A program made the position numbers and the translations under genes. Shown piece by piece: positions 1 through 5,876 of a DNA stretch of 6,996 nucleotides (position 1 is its first letter; each line of letters begins with the position of its first letter). This DNA comes from Verrucomicrobiota bacterium. GTDB taxonomy: Bacteria > Verrucomicrobiota > Verrucomicrobiia > Chthoniobacterales > UBA10450. A model generated the notes under the pieces. That model was not told the origin of the DNA and ran no database searches. It saw only the letters and a list, made by a program, of their open reading frames with translations. The stretch lies in assembly GCA_003219395.1 (NCBI GenBank), contig QHOR01000015.1:2561-9556 (forward strand), in the 5' to 3' direction.

Positions 1-78
1 TGACCGGGTCAGGTTCGAGCGCATTTGCGCGGCTGCGATTTTCCAGCTCTCGGTTAACTCGTAAAGAAAACGTTTCAT
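1..78 (-). CDS. MacB-type ABC transporter permease, N-terminal fragment cut by window edge
   Basis: An ATG at 78-76 on the minus strand opens a reading frame that stays open to the window edge, 26 codons, starting MKRFLYELTESWKIA and ending near RSNLTRS. An amphipathic stretch of this kind, followed by an Arg/Asn-rich turn (QMRSNLTRS), is how MacB/FtsX-family permeases usually begin just before their first membrane helix. The frame starts 8 bases after the stop codon of the ATPase gene, and an adaptor-ATPase-permease order is the standard arrangement. The protein would be the inner-membrane subunit that uses the ATPase to drive export through the adaptor. No clear ribosome binding site is visible (upstream bases are AT-rich), so translation may be coupled to the preceding gene. 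The membrane segments and the large periplasmic domain lie outside the window, so the exact subfamily cannot be decided. Confidence 0.72.
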   Translation of the reverse strand, partial: MKRFLYELTESWKIAAAQMRSNLTRS

Positions 79-86
79 TGTAAAAA

Positions 87-839
87 TTATCCCGCGACCG
101 GCAGGTCGAGTTCTGGAATAAACCCGACGTGATCCATCTCGACGAGTCCATCGCGCAATTGGATCGTACGACGCGCGTGCGCGGCGATGGCCCGTTCGTG
201 CGTCACAAGAATAATTGTATTGCCGTGGAGATATAAATTCTCGAACAACTCCATGATTTCTTCACCGGTCTTGGAATCAAGATTTCCTGTTGGCTCGTCG
301 GCCAGTATGATGGAAGGGCCGTTGACGAGCGCGCGCGCGATCGCGACGCGTTGACGTTGGCCGCCCGAAAGTTCGTTAGGTTTGTGATGAATGCGATCGC
401 CGAGGCCGACGTCTGCCAGCACCTGGGCCGCGCGTTCTTCACGCCGCTCGGGATTGATGCCGGCATAGATGAGCGGCAGCTCGACGTTGCGCAGTGACGT
501 CGCTCTCGGCAGAAGGTTGAACGTTTGGAACACGAATCCGATTTCGCGATTGCGAACGGCGGCGAGCTCGTCGTCATCCATTTCGGCAACATTTTTTCCG
601 TTGAACTCATAGCGACCCGAGGTCGGGGTATCGAGACAACCGAGCATATTCATCAGTGTCGATTTGCCGCTGCCGCTTGGGCCCATGATGGCGAGATATT
701 CATTGCGACGAATCTGCAGACTCACACCGCGAAGCGCCCGCACGATTTCCTCGCCCATGACGTATTCCTTGGTGATGTTTTCAATGTCGATCACGACCGG
801 ACCGGGCGGTCTGATTGAATTTCGAGTCTCCATCGCCAC
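87..839 (-). CDS. ABC transporter ATP-binding protein, MacB/LolD-type
   Basis: This is a cytoplasmic ATPase subunit of 250 residues with every ABC motif intact: Walker [10 protein letters not shown] at 53-61, Q-loop Gln105 in FQTFNLLP, signature [15 protein letters not shown] at 157-171, Walker [14 protein letters not shown] at 176-188 and the H-loop His214 in VTHE. The wording [12 protein letters not shown] and the [11 protein letters not shown]-loop are typical of the MacB/LolD/FtsE group, which works on lipoproteins, peptides or macrolides rather than on small nutrients. It lies between an adaptor gene (21 bases upstream) and a permease start (8 bases downstream), which favours a MacAB-like exporter with separate ATPase and permease chains over LolCDE. 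The start is GTG at 839; an in-frame ATG at 833, two codons later, is equally plausible, and neither has a strong ribosome binding site. The substrate cannot be read from the sequence. Confidence 0.95.
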   Translation of the reverse strand: MAMETRNSIRPPGPVVIDIENITKEYVMGEEIVRALRGVSLQIRRNEYLAIMGPSGSGKSTLMNMLGCLDTPTSGRYEFNGKNVAEMDDDELAAVRNREIGFVFQTFNLLPRATSLRNVELPLIYAGINPERREERAAQVLADVGLGDRIHHKPNELSGGQRQRVAIARALVNGPSIILADEPTGNLDSKTGEEIMELFENLYLHGNTIILVTHERAIAAHARRTIQLRDGLVEMDHVGFIPELDLPVAG

Positions 840-860
840 GTCGACAGTAGCTCGCCGAGA

Positions 861-2297
861 CTACTTCATTCCTTCTTTGTCGAGCGCTACCTTCGCGCCC
901 TCCTTCAATTTGCGGCTGATCGCGCTGTAGCTTCCCGAGATCACTTCATCGCCGGCCTGAATGCCGCTCTTGATCTCGGTGTAAGTGTCGTCGGAAATGC
1001 CGGTCGTCACTTTCGCCATCTGCGCCTTGTTGCCTTTTTTTAGGAAAACAACTTTGACCAGCTTTTCGCGCTCTTCCTTCTGCGCCGCTTTCTCCGCACG
1101 CTCGTTGACGAACTCCGCGTTGTTGTCGCCTTTATCGCGTTGCGTCACCTTTTGCCTTTTCTTTTCGATTTCTTCCGGACTCAAATTGCTTTCACCGGTC
1201 CGAATGGTGACGGCCTGCATCGGCACAGCTACGACGTTCTTCACCTCGTTCGTGTGAATGTCGGCGGTACAGCTGAGTGCAGGCTTCAGGACCACATCGT
1301 GGTCTTCGATCCGAATTTTCACCTCAAAGTTGGTGACCTCTTCCTGTGTGCCGGAGCCGGTTGTTTTCCCGGTGTTACCAATTTGATAAACCGTGCCGTT
1401 GAATTTCCGATCTGCGTAAGCGTCGATTTTTACTTCGGCCTTGTCGCCCAACTTCACATTCACGACGTCGTTTTCGTTTACATCGACGCGTGCCTCCATG
1501 TGACCGAGATCGGCAACGCGCATTACTTCCGTGCCGGCGAATTGCCCCGTCGCTACCAGACGTTCGCCCAATTTGCTGTTGAGAATTGTGATCGTGCCAT
1601 CAATGGGCGAGTAAATTGTCGTCTTGGACAATTGATCGCGCGCCTGACTCGAACCGGCCTCGGCGCGCTCGATTTCGTGGACCGAACTTTCGTAGGTGTT
1701 TTTAGCGACGTCATAAGCTGCCTGGGCCGCGTTGTACTCTTGCTCTGAGATCAGCTTTTTATTGAATAAGTCTTCGGCCCGCTTGAGGTCGTGTTCAGTT
1801 TTCATCATCGTCGCCTTCTGCTGCAGGTTGGTTGCCTTCGCAGTGCTGATCGCCGCCTCCTGTTGTTCGAGGAGCGCCTTGTATGAGTCGGGTTTGATTT
1901 TCACCAACAGGTCGCCTTTCTTGACCCGCATGCCGTCCTCGACGGGCAATTCGATAATTTCGCCGGCTACTTCGGGTGAAATTTTGACTTCAACCTCAGG
2001 CTGTATTTTGCCCGTGGCCGAAACGGTTTGCACGATCGTTTTCCGAATTGCGGTCTCTGTTGTGACCGGAATCGGCTTCTCGCGCTTATTCCAGATGATT
2101 GATCCGATGATCCAGAGCACGATCAGCGCGATCGTTCCGTAAATGATTTGCTTTTTGCGTCGAGAACGGCGCTGCTTTGCAGTCAAAGGCGCAGGCGCAG
2201 GTGTGCTTACCGCTTGATGCATGGGAACAGGGGGTCTCTTGGTGAAGGCGTCAGAATCAGTCGCTTGTTTGACTCTTGCAAACGAAATCCCGTTCAT
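861..2297 (-). CDS. Efflux periplasmic adaptor (MacA/HlyD family membrane fusion protein)
   Basis: This 478-residue protein would bridge the inner-membrane ABC permease and an outer-membrane channel. In order it shows a Pro-rich, then very basic cytoplasmic N-terminus (RRSRRKKQ, 43-50), one membrane anchor (about 51-69), a first lipoyl half with SATGKIQPEVEVKISPEVAG (93-112) and a VKKGDLLVKI turn, a long alpha-hairpin or coiled coil (about 138-225, Gln/Ala/Glu/Lys-rich), the second lipoyl half YSPIDGTI (229-236), a beta-barrel region (about 265-350) and a membrane-proximal domain ending in GIQAGDEVISGSYSAI (445-460). This is the MacA layout, but longer: E. coli MacA has about 370 residues. 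Part of the excess is a Lys/Glu-rich insertion at about 368-412. The start is ATG 2297; Met26 (codon at 2222) is an alternative. It is followed 21 bases later by the ATPase gene and preceded by queG with a 36-base gap. No outer-membrane TolC-like gene is visible here. Confidence 0.93.
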   Translation of the reverse strand: MNGISFARVKQATDSDAFTKRPPVPMHQAVSTPAPAPLTAKQRRSRRKKQIIYGTIALIVLWIIGSIIWNKREKPIPVTTETAIRKTIVQTVSATGKIQPEVEVKISPEVAGEIIELPVEDGMRVKKGDLLVKIKPDSYKALLEQQEAAISTAKATNLQQKATMMKTEHDLKRAEDLFNKKLISEQEYNAAQAAYDVAKNTYESSVHEIERAEAGSSQARDQLSKTTIYSPIDGTITILNSKLGERLVATGQFAGTEVMRVADLGHMEARVDVNENDVVNVKLGDKAEVKIDAYADRKFNGTVYQIGNTGKTTGSGTQEEVTNFEVKIRIEDHDVVLKPALSCTADIHTNEVKNVVAVPMQAVTIRTGESNLSPEEIEKKRQKVTQRDKGDNNAEFVNERAEKAAQKEEREKLVKVVFLKKGNKAQMAKVTTGISDDTYTEIKSGIQAGDEVISGSYSAISRKLKEGAKVALDKEGMK

Positions 2298-2333
2298 AAC
2301 AATTCTACGATGCGCCCGGCAACGGCCTTGGAT

Positions 2334-3467
2334 TCAATTGATTGCGGTCCCTGAGTGTGAGCTCCGTCTTGGCGCCGAATTAGACGGGCTGATTGCCTGT
2401 CGAGATCGGATTTGGCCGATCGCCCATTTCGCGTGCTCCGCGATTAACTGTTCGGAATCGGCTGCGGCACGCTCTAGCAGCGCCAAATCGGATGAATCTC
2501 CAATATTGCCCAGTGCCACGCAGACGTTACGCAGGAAACCGCGTCGTTTGATACGTTTGATCGGCGAATTTCGAAAAAGCGCGCGAAATTGTTCGTCGCT
2601 CAAACTGAGGTAATCCCTCAGCGGCATGCCTACTGTTGCCGAACGGGCGGAGAACGCGGCTTCGCGCGACACCTGGGCGAAGCGGTTCCAAGGGCAGGCA
2701 TCAAGGCAATCGTCGCAGCCAAAAATTCTGTTCCCAATAAGAGGTCGAAGCTCCAGCGGGATGGAACCCTTAAGCTCAATCGTCAGATAAGAAATGCAGC
2801 GGCGGGCGTCGAGACGGTGAGGGGAGGTAATTGCGCCGGTAGGACAGGCTTTGATACAGCGTTTGCACGTTCCGCAGCGATCCGCCGTCGCCACGTCCGG
2901 CGACAGTTCGAGAGTCGTCAAAACTTCTGCGAGGAAAAACCAGGTCCCGAGCCGTTCGTCGATGAGCATCGTGCTCTTTCCATGCCAGCCGATGCCGGCC
3001 TCCGCCGCGTGATCGCGTTCCAAGATTGGTCCGGTATCGACATAACATTTCTGTCGTCCGCCGAACTCGCGAAGAAACTGATCGATCTTGTCGAGCTTGC
3101 TCTCGATCAGATCATGATAATCGTCGCCCCAGGCGTAACGCGCGATTCTGCCTGTCTTTACTGTAGCCGCGGTTCGGTTGACCGCGCTTCCCTGAAAGTA
3201 ATTCAGTGCAAAAATTATAATCGATTTGGCGTCTGGTAAAACCTCCTGCGGATCACAGCGTTTTTCTTCCCCCCGCTTCATGTAAGTCATCTCACCGTGT
3301 CCGCCTTCATCGAGCCAATTTCGAAATGCCTTTGCGTGCGGCGCAGAACCGCAGGCGGCGACACGGCAGGAGTCAAAACCGATCTCGCTCGCAAATGACA
3401 CCAGTCGTGCCTTCACTTCCTCCCGCGAAATTTCGCGATTATTTGGATCTGGAGCTGTCTCAATCAT
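2334..3467 (-). CDS. queG: Epoxyqueuosine reductase QueG
   Basis: This cytoplasmic enzyme catalyses the last step of queuosine synthesis, reducing epoxyqueuosine to queuosine in the wobble position of tRNAs with GUN anticodons, using cobalamin and two [4Fe-4S] clusters. Its 377 residues match the family length (E. coli about 379). Visible hallmarks are FALNYF (86-91), YAWGDDYHDLI (111-121), CYVDTGPILERDHAAEAGIGWHGK (141-164, with Asp144 as the expected general acid), the ferredoxin-like cluster motif CGTCKRCIKACP (198-209), a further Cys at 224 in ARRCISYLTIE, and CDDCLDACPWN (251-261). The C-terminus (about 300-355) has HEAT-like helices, as in structurally known QueG, followed by a Ser/Arg-rich tail. 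It is second in the operon, 22 bases after aroK and 36 before the adaptor gene. No ribosome binding site is evident ahead of ATG 3467. No other queuosine gene is visible in the window. Confidence 0.97.
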   Translation of the reverse strand: MIETAPDPNNREISREEVKARLVSFASEIGFDSCRVAACGSAPHAKAFRNWLDEGGHGEMTYMKRGEEKRCDPQEVLPDAKSIIIFALNYFQGSAVNRTAATVKTGRIARYAWGDDYHDLIESKLDKIDQFLREFGGRQKCYVDTGPILERDHAAEAGIGWHGKSTMLIDERLGTWFFLAEVLTTLELSPDVATADRCGTCKRCIKACPTGAITSPHRLDARRCISYLTIELKGSIPLELRPLIGNRIFGCDDCLDACPWNRFAQVSREAAFSARSATVGMPLRDYLSLSDEQFRALFRNSPIKRIKRRGFLRNVCVALGNIGDSSDLALLERAAADSEQLIAEHAKWAIGQIRSRQAISPSNSAPRRSSHSGTAIN

Positions 3468-3489
3468 CGGCTGGGGTCGGCGCGCTGAT

Positions 3490-4017
3490 TTATGGCAATA
3501 GCTTTTGAAACTTAGTCAAAATTGCTACCGCAACCTCGTCATCTGTAAGCGCCGATGTATCGACACGAATATCAGCAATCTTCGCATAAAACGGCAGACG
3601 CGCTTGTAACATCCGCACGAAGGAATCTCTGGGGTTTTTACATCGCATTAATGGTCGACTACCGCTTCCTGAAGCGCGTTTGAAGAGCGTCCCTTCATCT
3701 GCCTGCAGCCACACGACTATGCCAAGTCGTTTCAAGAGATCGCGATTCTCCTCACGCAATACAATTCCGCCGCCGGTGACAATAATTACCGGCTCGCCGG
3801 TCGCGAGCACCTGGAGCGCGTCGGTTTCGGCTTCACGGAATTTGCTCTCACCGTATTTGGAAAAGATGTCTGCAATCGGCATTCCGAACTTGGATGCGAC
3901 GACTTCGTCGGTTTCAAATAGCTTGAGCTTGGTTCGCCGCCGCAAACAAGCGCCAACCGATGATTTTCCAGCTCCCATCATGCCGACGAGGACGATCGAT
4001 TTATCTGACGGCTTCAT
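3490..4017 (-). CDS. aroK: Shikimate kinase
   Basis: This enzyme transfers phosphate from ATP to the 3-hydroxyl of shikimate, step five of the pathway to chorismate and the aromatic amino acids. The 175 residues are the normal single-domain length. Walker A is GMMGAGKSS (12-20). The shikimate site shows Asp37 in LFETDE, Arg61 in SKFREAE and the Gly-Gly-Gly turn at 82-84 (VTGGGIVLREENR). The lid Arg is in RPLM (121-124) and a late substrate-binding Arg is in ARLPFY (139-144). The usual first Asp of the DxD pair (FxDTD) is Glu35 here, a conservative change. The start is ATG 4017, with no clear ribosome binding site. It is the first gene of the minus-strand operon, so its promoter should lie in 4018-4310. 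The GxxGxGKS nucleotide-kinase fold is shared with gluconate kinase, but the RPL lid and the substrate residues favour shikimate kinase. Confidence 0.96.
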   Translation of the reverse strand: MKPSDKSIVLVGMMGAGKSSVGACLRRRTKLKLFETDEVVASKFGMPIADIFSKYGESKFREAETDALQVLATGEPVIIVTGGGIVLREENRDLLKRLGIVVWLQADEGTLFKRASGSGSRPLMRCKNPRDSFVRMLQARLPFYAKIADIRVDTSALTDDEVAVAILTKFQKLLP

Positions 4018-4022
4018 CTCGG

Positions 4023-4054
4023 GAATATCTTAGTCAGACCTTGCCAGAATATCT
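4023..4054. repeat. 8-base direct repeat GAATATCT, two copies 24 bases apart
   Basis: GAATATCT occurs at 4023-4030 and again at 4047-4054, just upstream of the aroK start. The copies lie on the same side of the DNA helix, give or take, at 24-base spacing. They could be a paired protein-binding site or chance in an AT-richer patch. I see the repeat; the function is a guess. Confidence 0.3.
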
Positions 4055-4095
4055 CATTAACGCCTGGATTCGGCCAGATGTCCCATGCAGCGAGA

Positions 4096-4121
4096 GCAAA
4101 AAACCGTTTAAACGGCTTTGC
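4096..4121. repeat. Palindrome with CCGTTTAAACGG core in the divergent region
   Basis: The core CCGTTTAAACGG (4104-4115) is a perfect 12-base palindrome. It is extended outwards by a second pairing block, GCAAA (4096-4100) with TTTGC (4117-4121), separated by a small AAA/C internal loop. Such symmetry between divergent genes fits a dimeric regulator's operator. As RNA it could also fold into a hairpin, but no U-run follows to make a good terminator. No known operator consensus was recognised. Confidence 0.4.
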
Positions 4122-4310
4122 CAATAGGAGTTCGCGACGCAGCGCGCTCAAGCACGGTGTTAATCAATGTATCATTGCCCTCAAGCAGTTTGCAGGGGTA
4201 ATCGGGCTCGGCGTTTCACAGAATACAACCGATGGGCCCGGGCGAGATCCACCAGGAGTCAAAGGGCGAGTTCGCTGGCGCGAACGAATCAAACGTCCTA
4301 GAATTCGCGC

Positions 4311-4338
4311 ATGGCTGACTTAAAACCATTGGTTGGTC
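4311..4338 (+). pseudogene. purE: Detached 5' end of purE (true start codon, wrong frame)
   Basis: ATG at 4311 begins MADLKPLVG, which matches the usual start of bacterial PurE (compare MQPLVGIIMGSTSDW in Bacillus). Directly after the Gly the frame turns into RDARRAWRA and stops at TAA 4365-4367, while the continuing PurE sequence (ETLDELGVP) is in the next frame from 4339. The segment coding for the conserved IxMGSxSDW phosphate-binding loop and the following helix is absent. If the protein were as long as Bacillus PurE here, 47 bases are missing, which also gives exactly the frame change seen. No ribosome binding site precedes this ATG. It is either a real deletion or an assembly or consensus error. 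Confidence 0.75.
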
Positions 4339-4755
4339 GAGACGCTCGACGAGCTTGGCGTGCCTAACGAAGCGCGCGTTCTCTCCGCGCACCGAACACC
4401 GGATGCGACAGCTGAATCCGCGCGGAATGGAGCAGTGCGGGGGCTGCGCGTCATCATCGCTGGCGCAGGTGGCGCGGCACATTTGGCTGGAGTAATTGCG
4501 GCCCATACCTGGCTCCCGGTTCTAGGAGTGCCAATTCAATCGAAGTTGCAGGGACTCGATTCGCTTCTTTCAACAGTGCAAATGCCCGGCGGTATTCCTG
4601 TAGGAACGCTGGCGATCGGTGAGGCAGGAGCCAAAAACGCTGCACTGCTTGCAGCCGCCATTCTCGCCACTGCTGACGAAGGGATTCGGAAAAAATTGGA
4701 AACATTTCGCAAGAAACAAAGCGAAACCGTGCTCGCGGCGAAGTTGGAAATGTGA
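4333..4755 (+). CDS. purE: PurE (N5-carboxyaminoimidazole ribonucleotide mutase), N-terminally broken
   Basis: The intact enzyme moves the carboxyl group of N5-CAIR to carbon 4, making CAIR in purine synthesis. This frame keeps LSAHRTPD (17-24, with the catalytic-site His20 equivalent to E. coli His45), [11 protein letters not shown] (41-51), [11 protein letters not shown] (61-71), [17 protein letters not shown] (80-96) and the C-terminal helix, about 140 residues against about 160-170 in the family. It lacks the GSxSDW loop, whose Ser and Asp contact the substrate. Its only available starts are weak: TTG 4333 sits inside the DNA of the true N-terminus. The ATG at 4311 carries the proper N-terminal sequence in another frame. 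The SKxLxG loop also seems one residue short ([11 protein letters not shown]). It ends in a GTGA overlap with sua5. As written the product should be inactive. A real loss would require another purE, a PurK-independent route or purine uptake; a sequence error is at least as likely. Confidence 0.85.
   Translation: MVETLDELGVPNEARVLSAHRTPDATAESARNGAVRGLRVIIAGAGGAAHLAGVIAAHTWLPVLGVPIQSKLQGLDSLLSTVQMPGGIPVGTLAIGEAGAKNAALLAAAILATADEGIRKKLETFRKKQSETVLAAKLEM
4336..4350. repeat. Perfect 6-bp inverted repeat at the purE break
   Basis: GTCGAG (4336-4341), spacer ACG and CTCGAC (4345-4350) form a perfect 6-bp stem with a 3-base loop. It lies exactly where the purE frame breaks and where the bases for the phosphate loop are missing. 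Small hairpins at deletion endpoints can promote slippage in the cell or collapse during sequencing or assembly. That link is inference; the inverted repeat itself is plain in the sequence. Confidence 0.6.
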
Positions 4756-5876
4756 AGACTGAGATTTTGGCGGCGAGCTTGGGTCGCCGCTCGTGGCACG
4801 GGCATCCTGCCGATCCCAGCGAACCGGAAGTCACGGCCACAACTGCGGCAGTCGAACTGCTCCGCAAAGGCGATGTCGTCGCGCTCCCAACAGAAACCGT
4901 GTACGGGCTCGCAGCTGATGCACTCAGCTCTATTGCAGTTGCAAAAATTTTCGAAGCGAAGCAGCGTCCGCGTTTCGATCCGTTGATTGTTCATCTGCCC
5001 GACGAACAATGGCTGGAGCGCGTGGCGAGGATCGATAATCACTCCCGCACGCACATCACAAACCTGATCGCGCAATTTTGGCCCGGACCGCTCACGCTTG
5101 TCCTGCCTCGACAACCGGTCGTTCCAGAAATCGTCACAGCCGGGCTTGATACAGTGGCCGTTCGAATGAGTTCGCATCCGCTTTTTACCGAAATCATTTC
5201 CGCATTTGGAAAACCGCTTGCCGCGCCAAGTGCAAATCGGTTCGGCCGAATTAGTCCCACGACCGCCCAGCACGTCTTTGGTGAACTGAATGGACGCATC
5301 CCGCTCATCATTGACAGCGGCCCGACCATGCAGGGCATCGAATCGACTATTGTCGCCGTAAGTGAAGACAAAATTGATATCCTCCGCCGCGGGCCAATCA
5401 CAGTGGAGCAGCTCGCTGAGTTTGGCCCCGTCGAGGTCACTAGTGCGTCGAAGGCGGTTTCTGCACCTGGCCAATTGCCGTCGCACTACGCACCGAAAAC
5501 GCCGCTTAGCTTAATCGACGACGCAGAATCGTTCGAGCCAATGAAAAACCGTCGTGTTGGATTGCTGGCGTGGAATACGAAACCACGGAAGGGCGATCTC
5601 CAGATCGTCCAGCGGTACACCCTGCTTCGCCAAAGCTACGGCGGGCAACCTGCAGATCGCCACTCCTTGAAATTTGCGGCTGTTCGATATCTCAGCGAAC
5701 AACAAGACTTGCGCGAAGCCGCCTCAAATTTGTTTCGCTTCCTACGGGAGCTCGACGACCTGAATCTCGATCTTATCGTTGCAGAACGAGTTCCTGCTCA
5801 GGGACTCGGGGCGGCGATTCTTGATCGTTTGGAGCGCGCGTCGCACGATTCTGATAATTTAGGCACGCCTGAATGA
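4752..5876 (+). CDS. sua5: Threonylcarbamoyl-AMP synthase, Sua5-type
   Basis: This enzyme condenses threonine, bicarbonate and ATP to threonylcarbamoyl-AMP, the donor for t6A at position 37 of ANN-decoding tRNAs. The 374 residues show the two-domain Sua5 form rather than the short TsaC/YrdC form. The YrdC domain (about 28-215) contains [16 protein letters not shown] (42-57), [16 protein letters not shown] (67-82), WPGPLTLVL (110-118), VAVRMSSHP (135-143), the nucleotide-loop [11 protein letters not shown] (160-170) and ESTIVAV (197-203). The linker [15 protein letters not shown] (238-252) is diagnostic and leads to the Sua5 domain with [11 protein letters not shown] (326-336) and [13 protein letters not shown] (351-363). 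The start is GTG 4752, overlapping the purE stop by 4 bases, so translation is probably coupled. Two stretches, residues about 8-22 and 289-305, look like in-frame repeat insertions and are absent from typical homologues. The 3' end overlaps pyrG on the other strand by 104 bases. Confidence 0.95.
   Translation: MKTEILAASLGRRSWHGHPADPSEPEVTATTAAVELLRKGDVVALPTETVYGLAADALSSIAVAKIFEAKQRPRFDPLIVHLPDEQWLERVARIDNHSRTHITNLIAQFWPGPLTLVLPRQPVVPEIVTAGLDTVAVRMSSHPLFTEIISAFGKPLAAPSANRFGRISPTTAQHVFGELNGRIPLIIDSGPTMQGIESTIVAVSEDKIDILRRGPITVEQLAEFGPVEVTSASKAVSAPGQLPSHYAPKTPLSLIDDAESFEPMKNRRVGLLAWNTKPRKGDLQIVQRYTLLRQSYGGQPADRHSLKFAAVRYLSEQQDLREAASNLFRFLRELDDLNLDLIVAERVPAQGLGAAILDRLERASHDSDNLGTPE
4793..4815. 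repeat. Remnant of a GGCACGGGCATCCTGCC-type dispersed repeat inside sua5
   Basis: Bases 4793-4815 contain GGCACGGGCATCCTGCC, which in one frame reads GTGILP and in the sua5 frame WHGHPAD. From memory, many Verrucomicrobiota genomes carry numerous copies of a short palindromic repeat with a CGGGCA-loop-TGCCCG core, often seen as GTGILPV inserts in predicted proteins. Here the right arm has lost a base (CGGGCA-TCC-TGCCGA), so it would be a decayed copy. It lies in the poorly conserved N-terminal extension of Sua5, between MKTEIL and the [15 protein letters not shown] helix. Confidence 0.5.
5616..5666. repeat. Putative dispersed palindromic repeat inserted in the Sua5 C-terminal domain
   Basis: The stretch codes for [18 protein letters not shown] (residues 289-306), which does not fit the Sua5 domain pattern between the first beta-strand (VGLLAW) and the [15 protein letters not shown] helix. 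The [16 protein letters not shown] peptide is one I recall as a recurring translated repeat across unrelated proteins in metagenome-derived bacteria. The DNA can fold as TG-c-TTCGCC (5623-5631), an 8-base loop, and GGCGGGCA (5640-5647), with two G-T pairs. This fits a small palindromic repeat that landed in frame. Exact borders cannot be set without homologues. Confidence 0.5.

Larger units (their letters stand above)
4018..4310. promoter_or_regulatory. Divergent intergenic region between aroK and purE
   Basis: This 293-base stretch separates the outward-reading minus-strand operon and the plus-strand purE-sua5 pair, so it must hold promoters for both if they are transcribed from here. I cannot point to a convincing -35/-10 pair on either strand. 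TATCAT at 4170-4175 (plus) and TAAGAT (minus, about 4027-4032) resemble -10 boxes but have no good partner at the right distance. The region contains an 8-base direct repeat near aroK and a palindrome at 4096-4121, listed separately. A frame open over 4078-4323 has no recognisable protein and runs into the purE start in another frame, so I do not call it a gene. No tRNA or riboswitch was recognised. Confidence 0.45.

Noticed and set aside
1140..1748. Open frame of 202 codons on the plus strand inside the adaptor gene
   Set aside because: Antisense to clear MacA/HlyD domains, with no family features of its own.
4078..4323. Open frame of 81 codons upstream of purE on the plus strand
   Set aside because: No recognisable family, Arg-rich low-complexity composition, no ribosome binding site, and it ends inside the purE start region; likely chance.
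4311..4755. Programmed frameshift in purE
   Set aside because: A simple ribosomal frameshift would not restore the missing loop residues, and no slippery heptamer is present at 4330-4340.
4536..5486. Long open frame (316 codons) on the minus strand
   Set aside because: It lies antisense to the well-supported purE end and sua5, and its protein (Cys/Arg-rich) matches no family; a shadow of the sua5 codon pattern.
5857..5874. Hairpin ATTTAGG-CACG-CCTGAAT over the sua5 stop codon, considered as a bidirectional terminator
   Set aside because: Short stem with a G-T pair, tiny loop and no T-run on either side; it also lies within the pyrG tail coding sequence.
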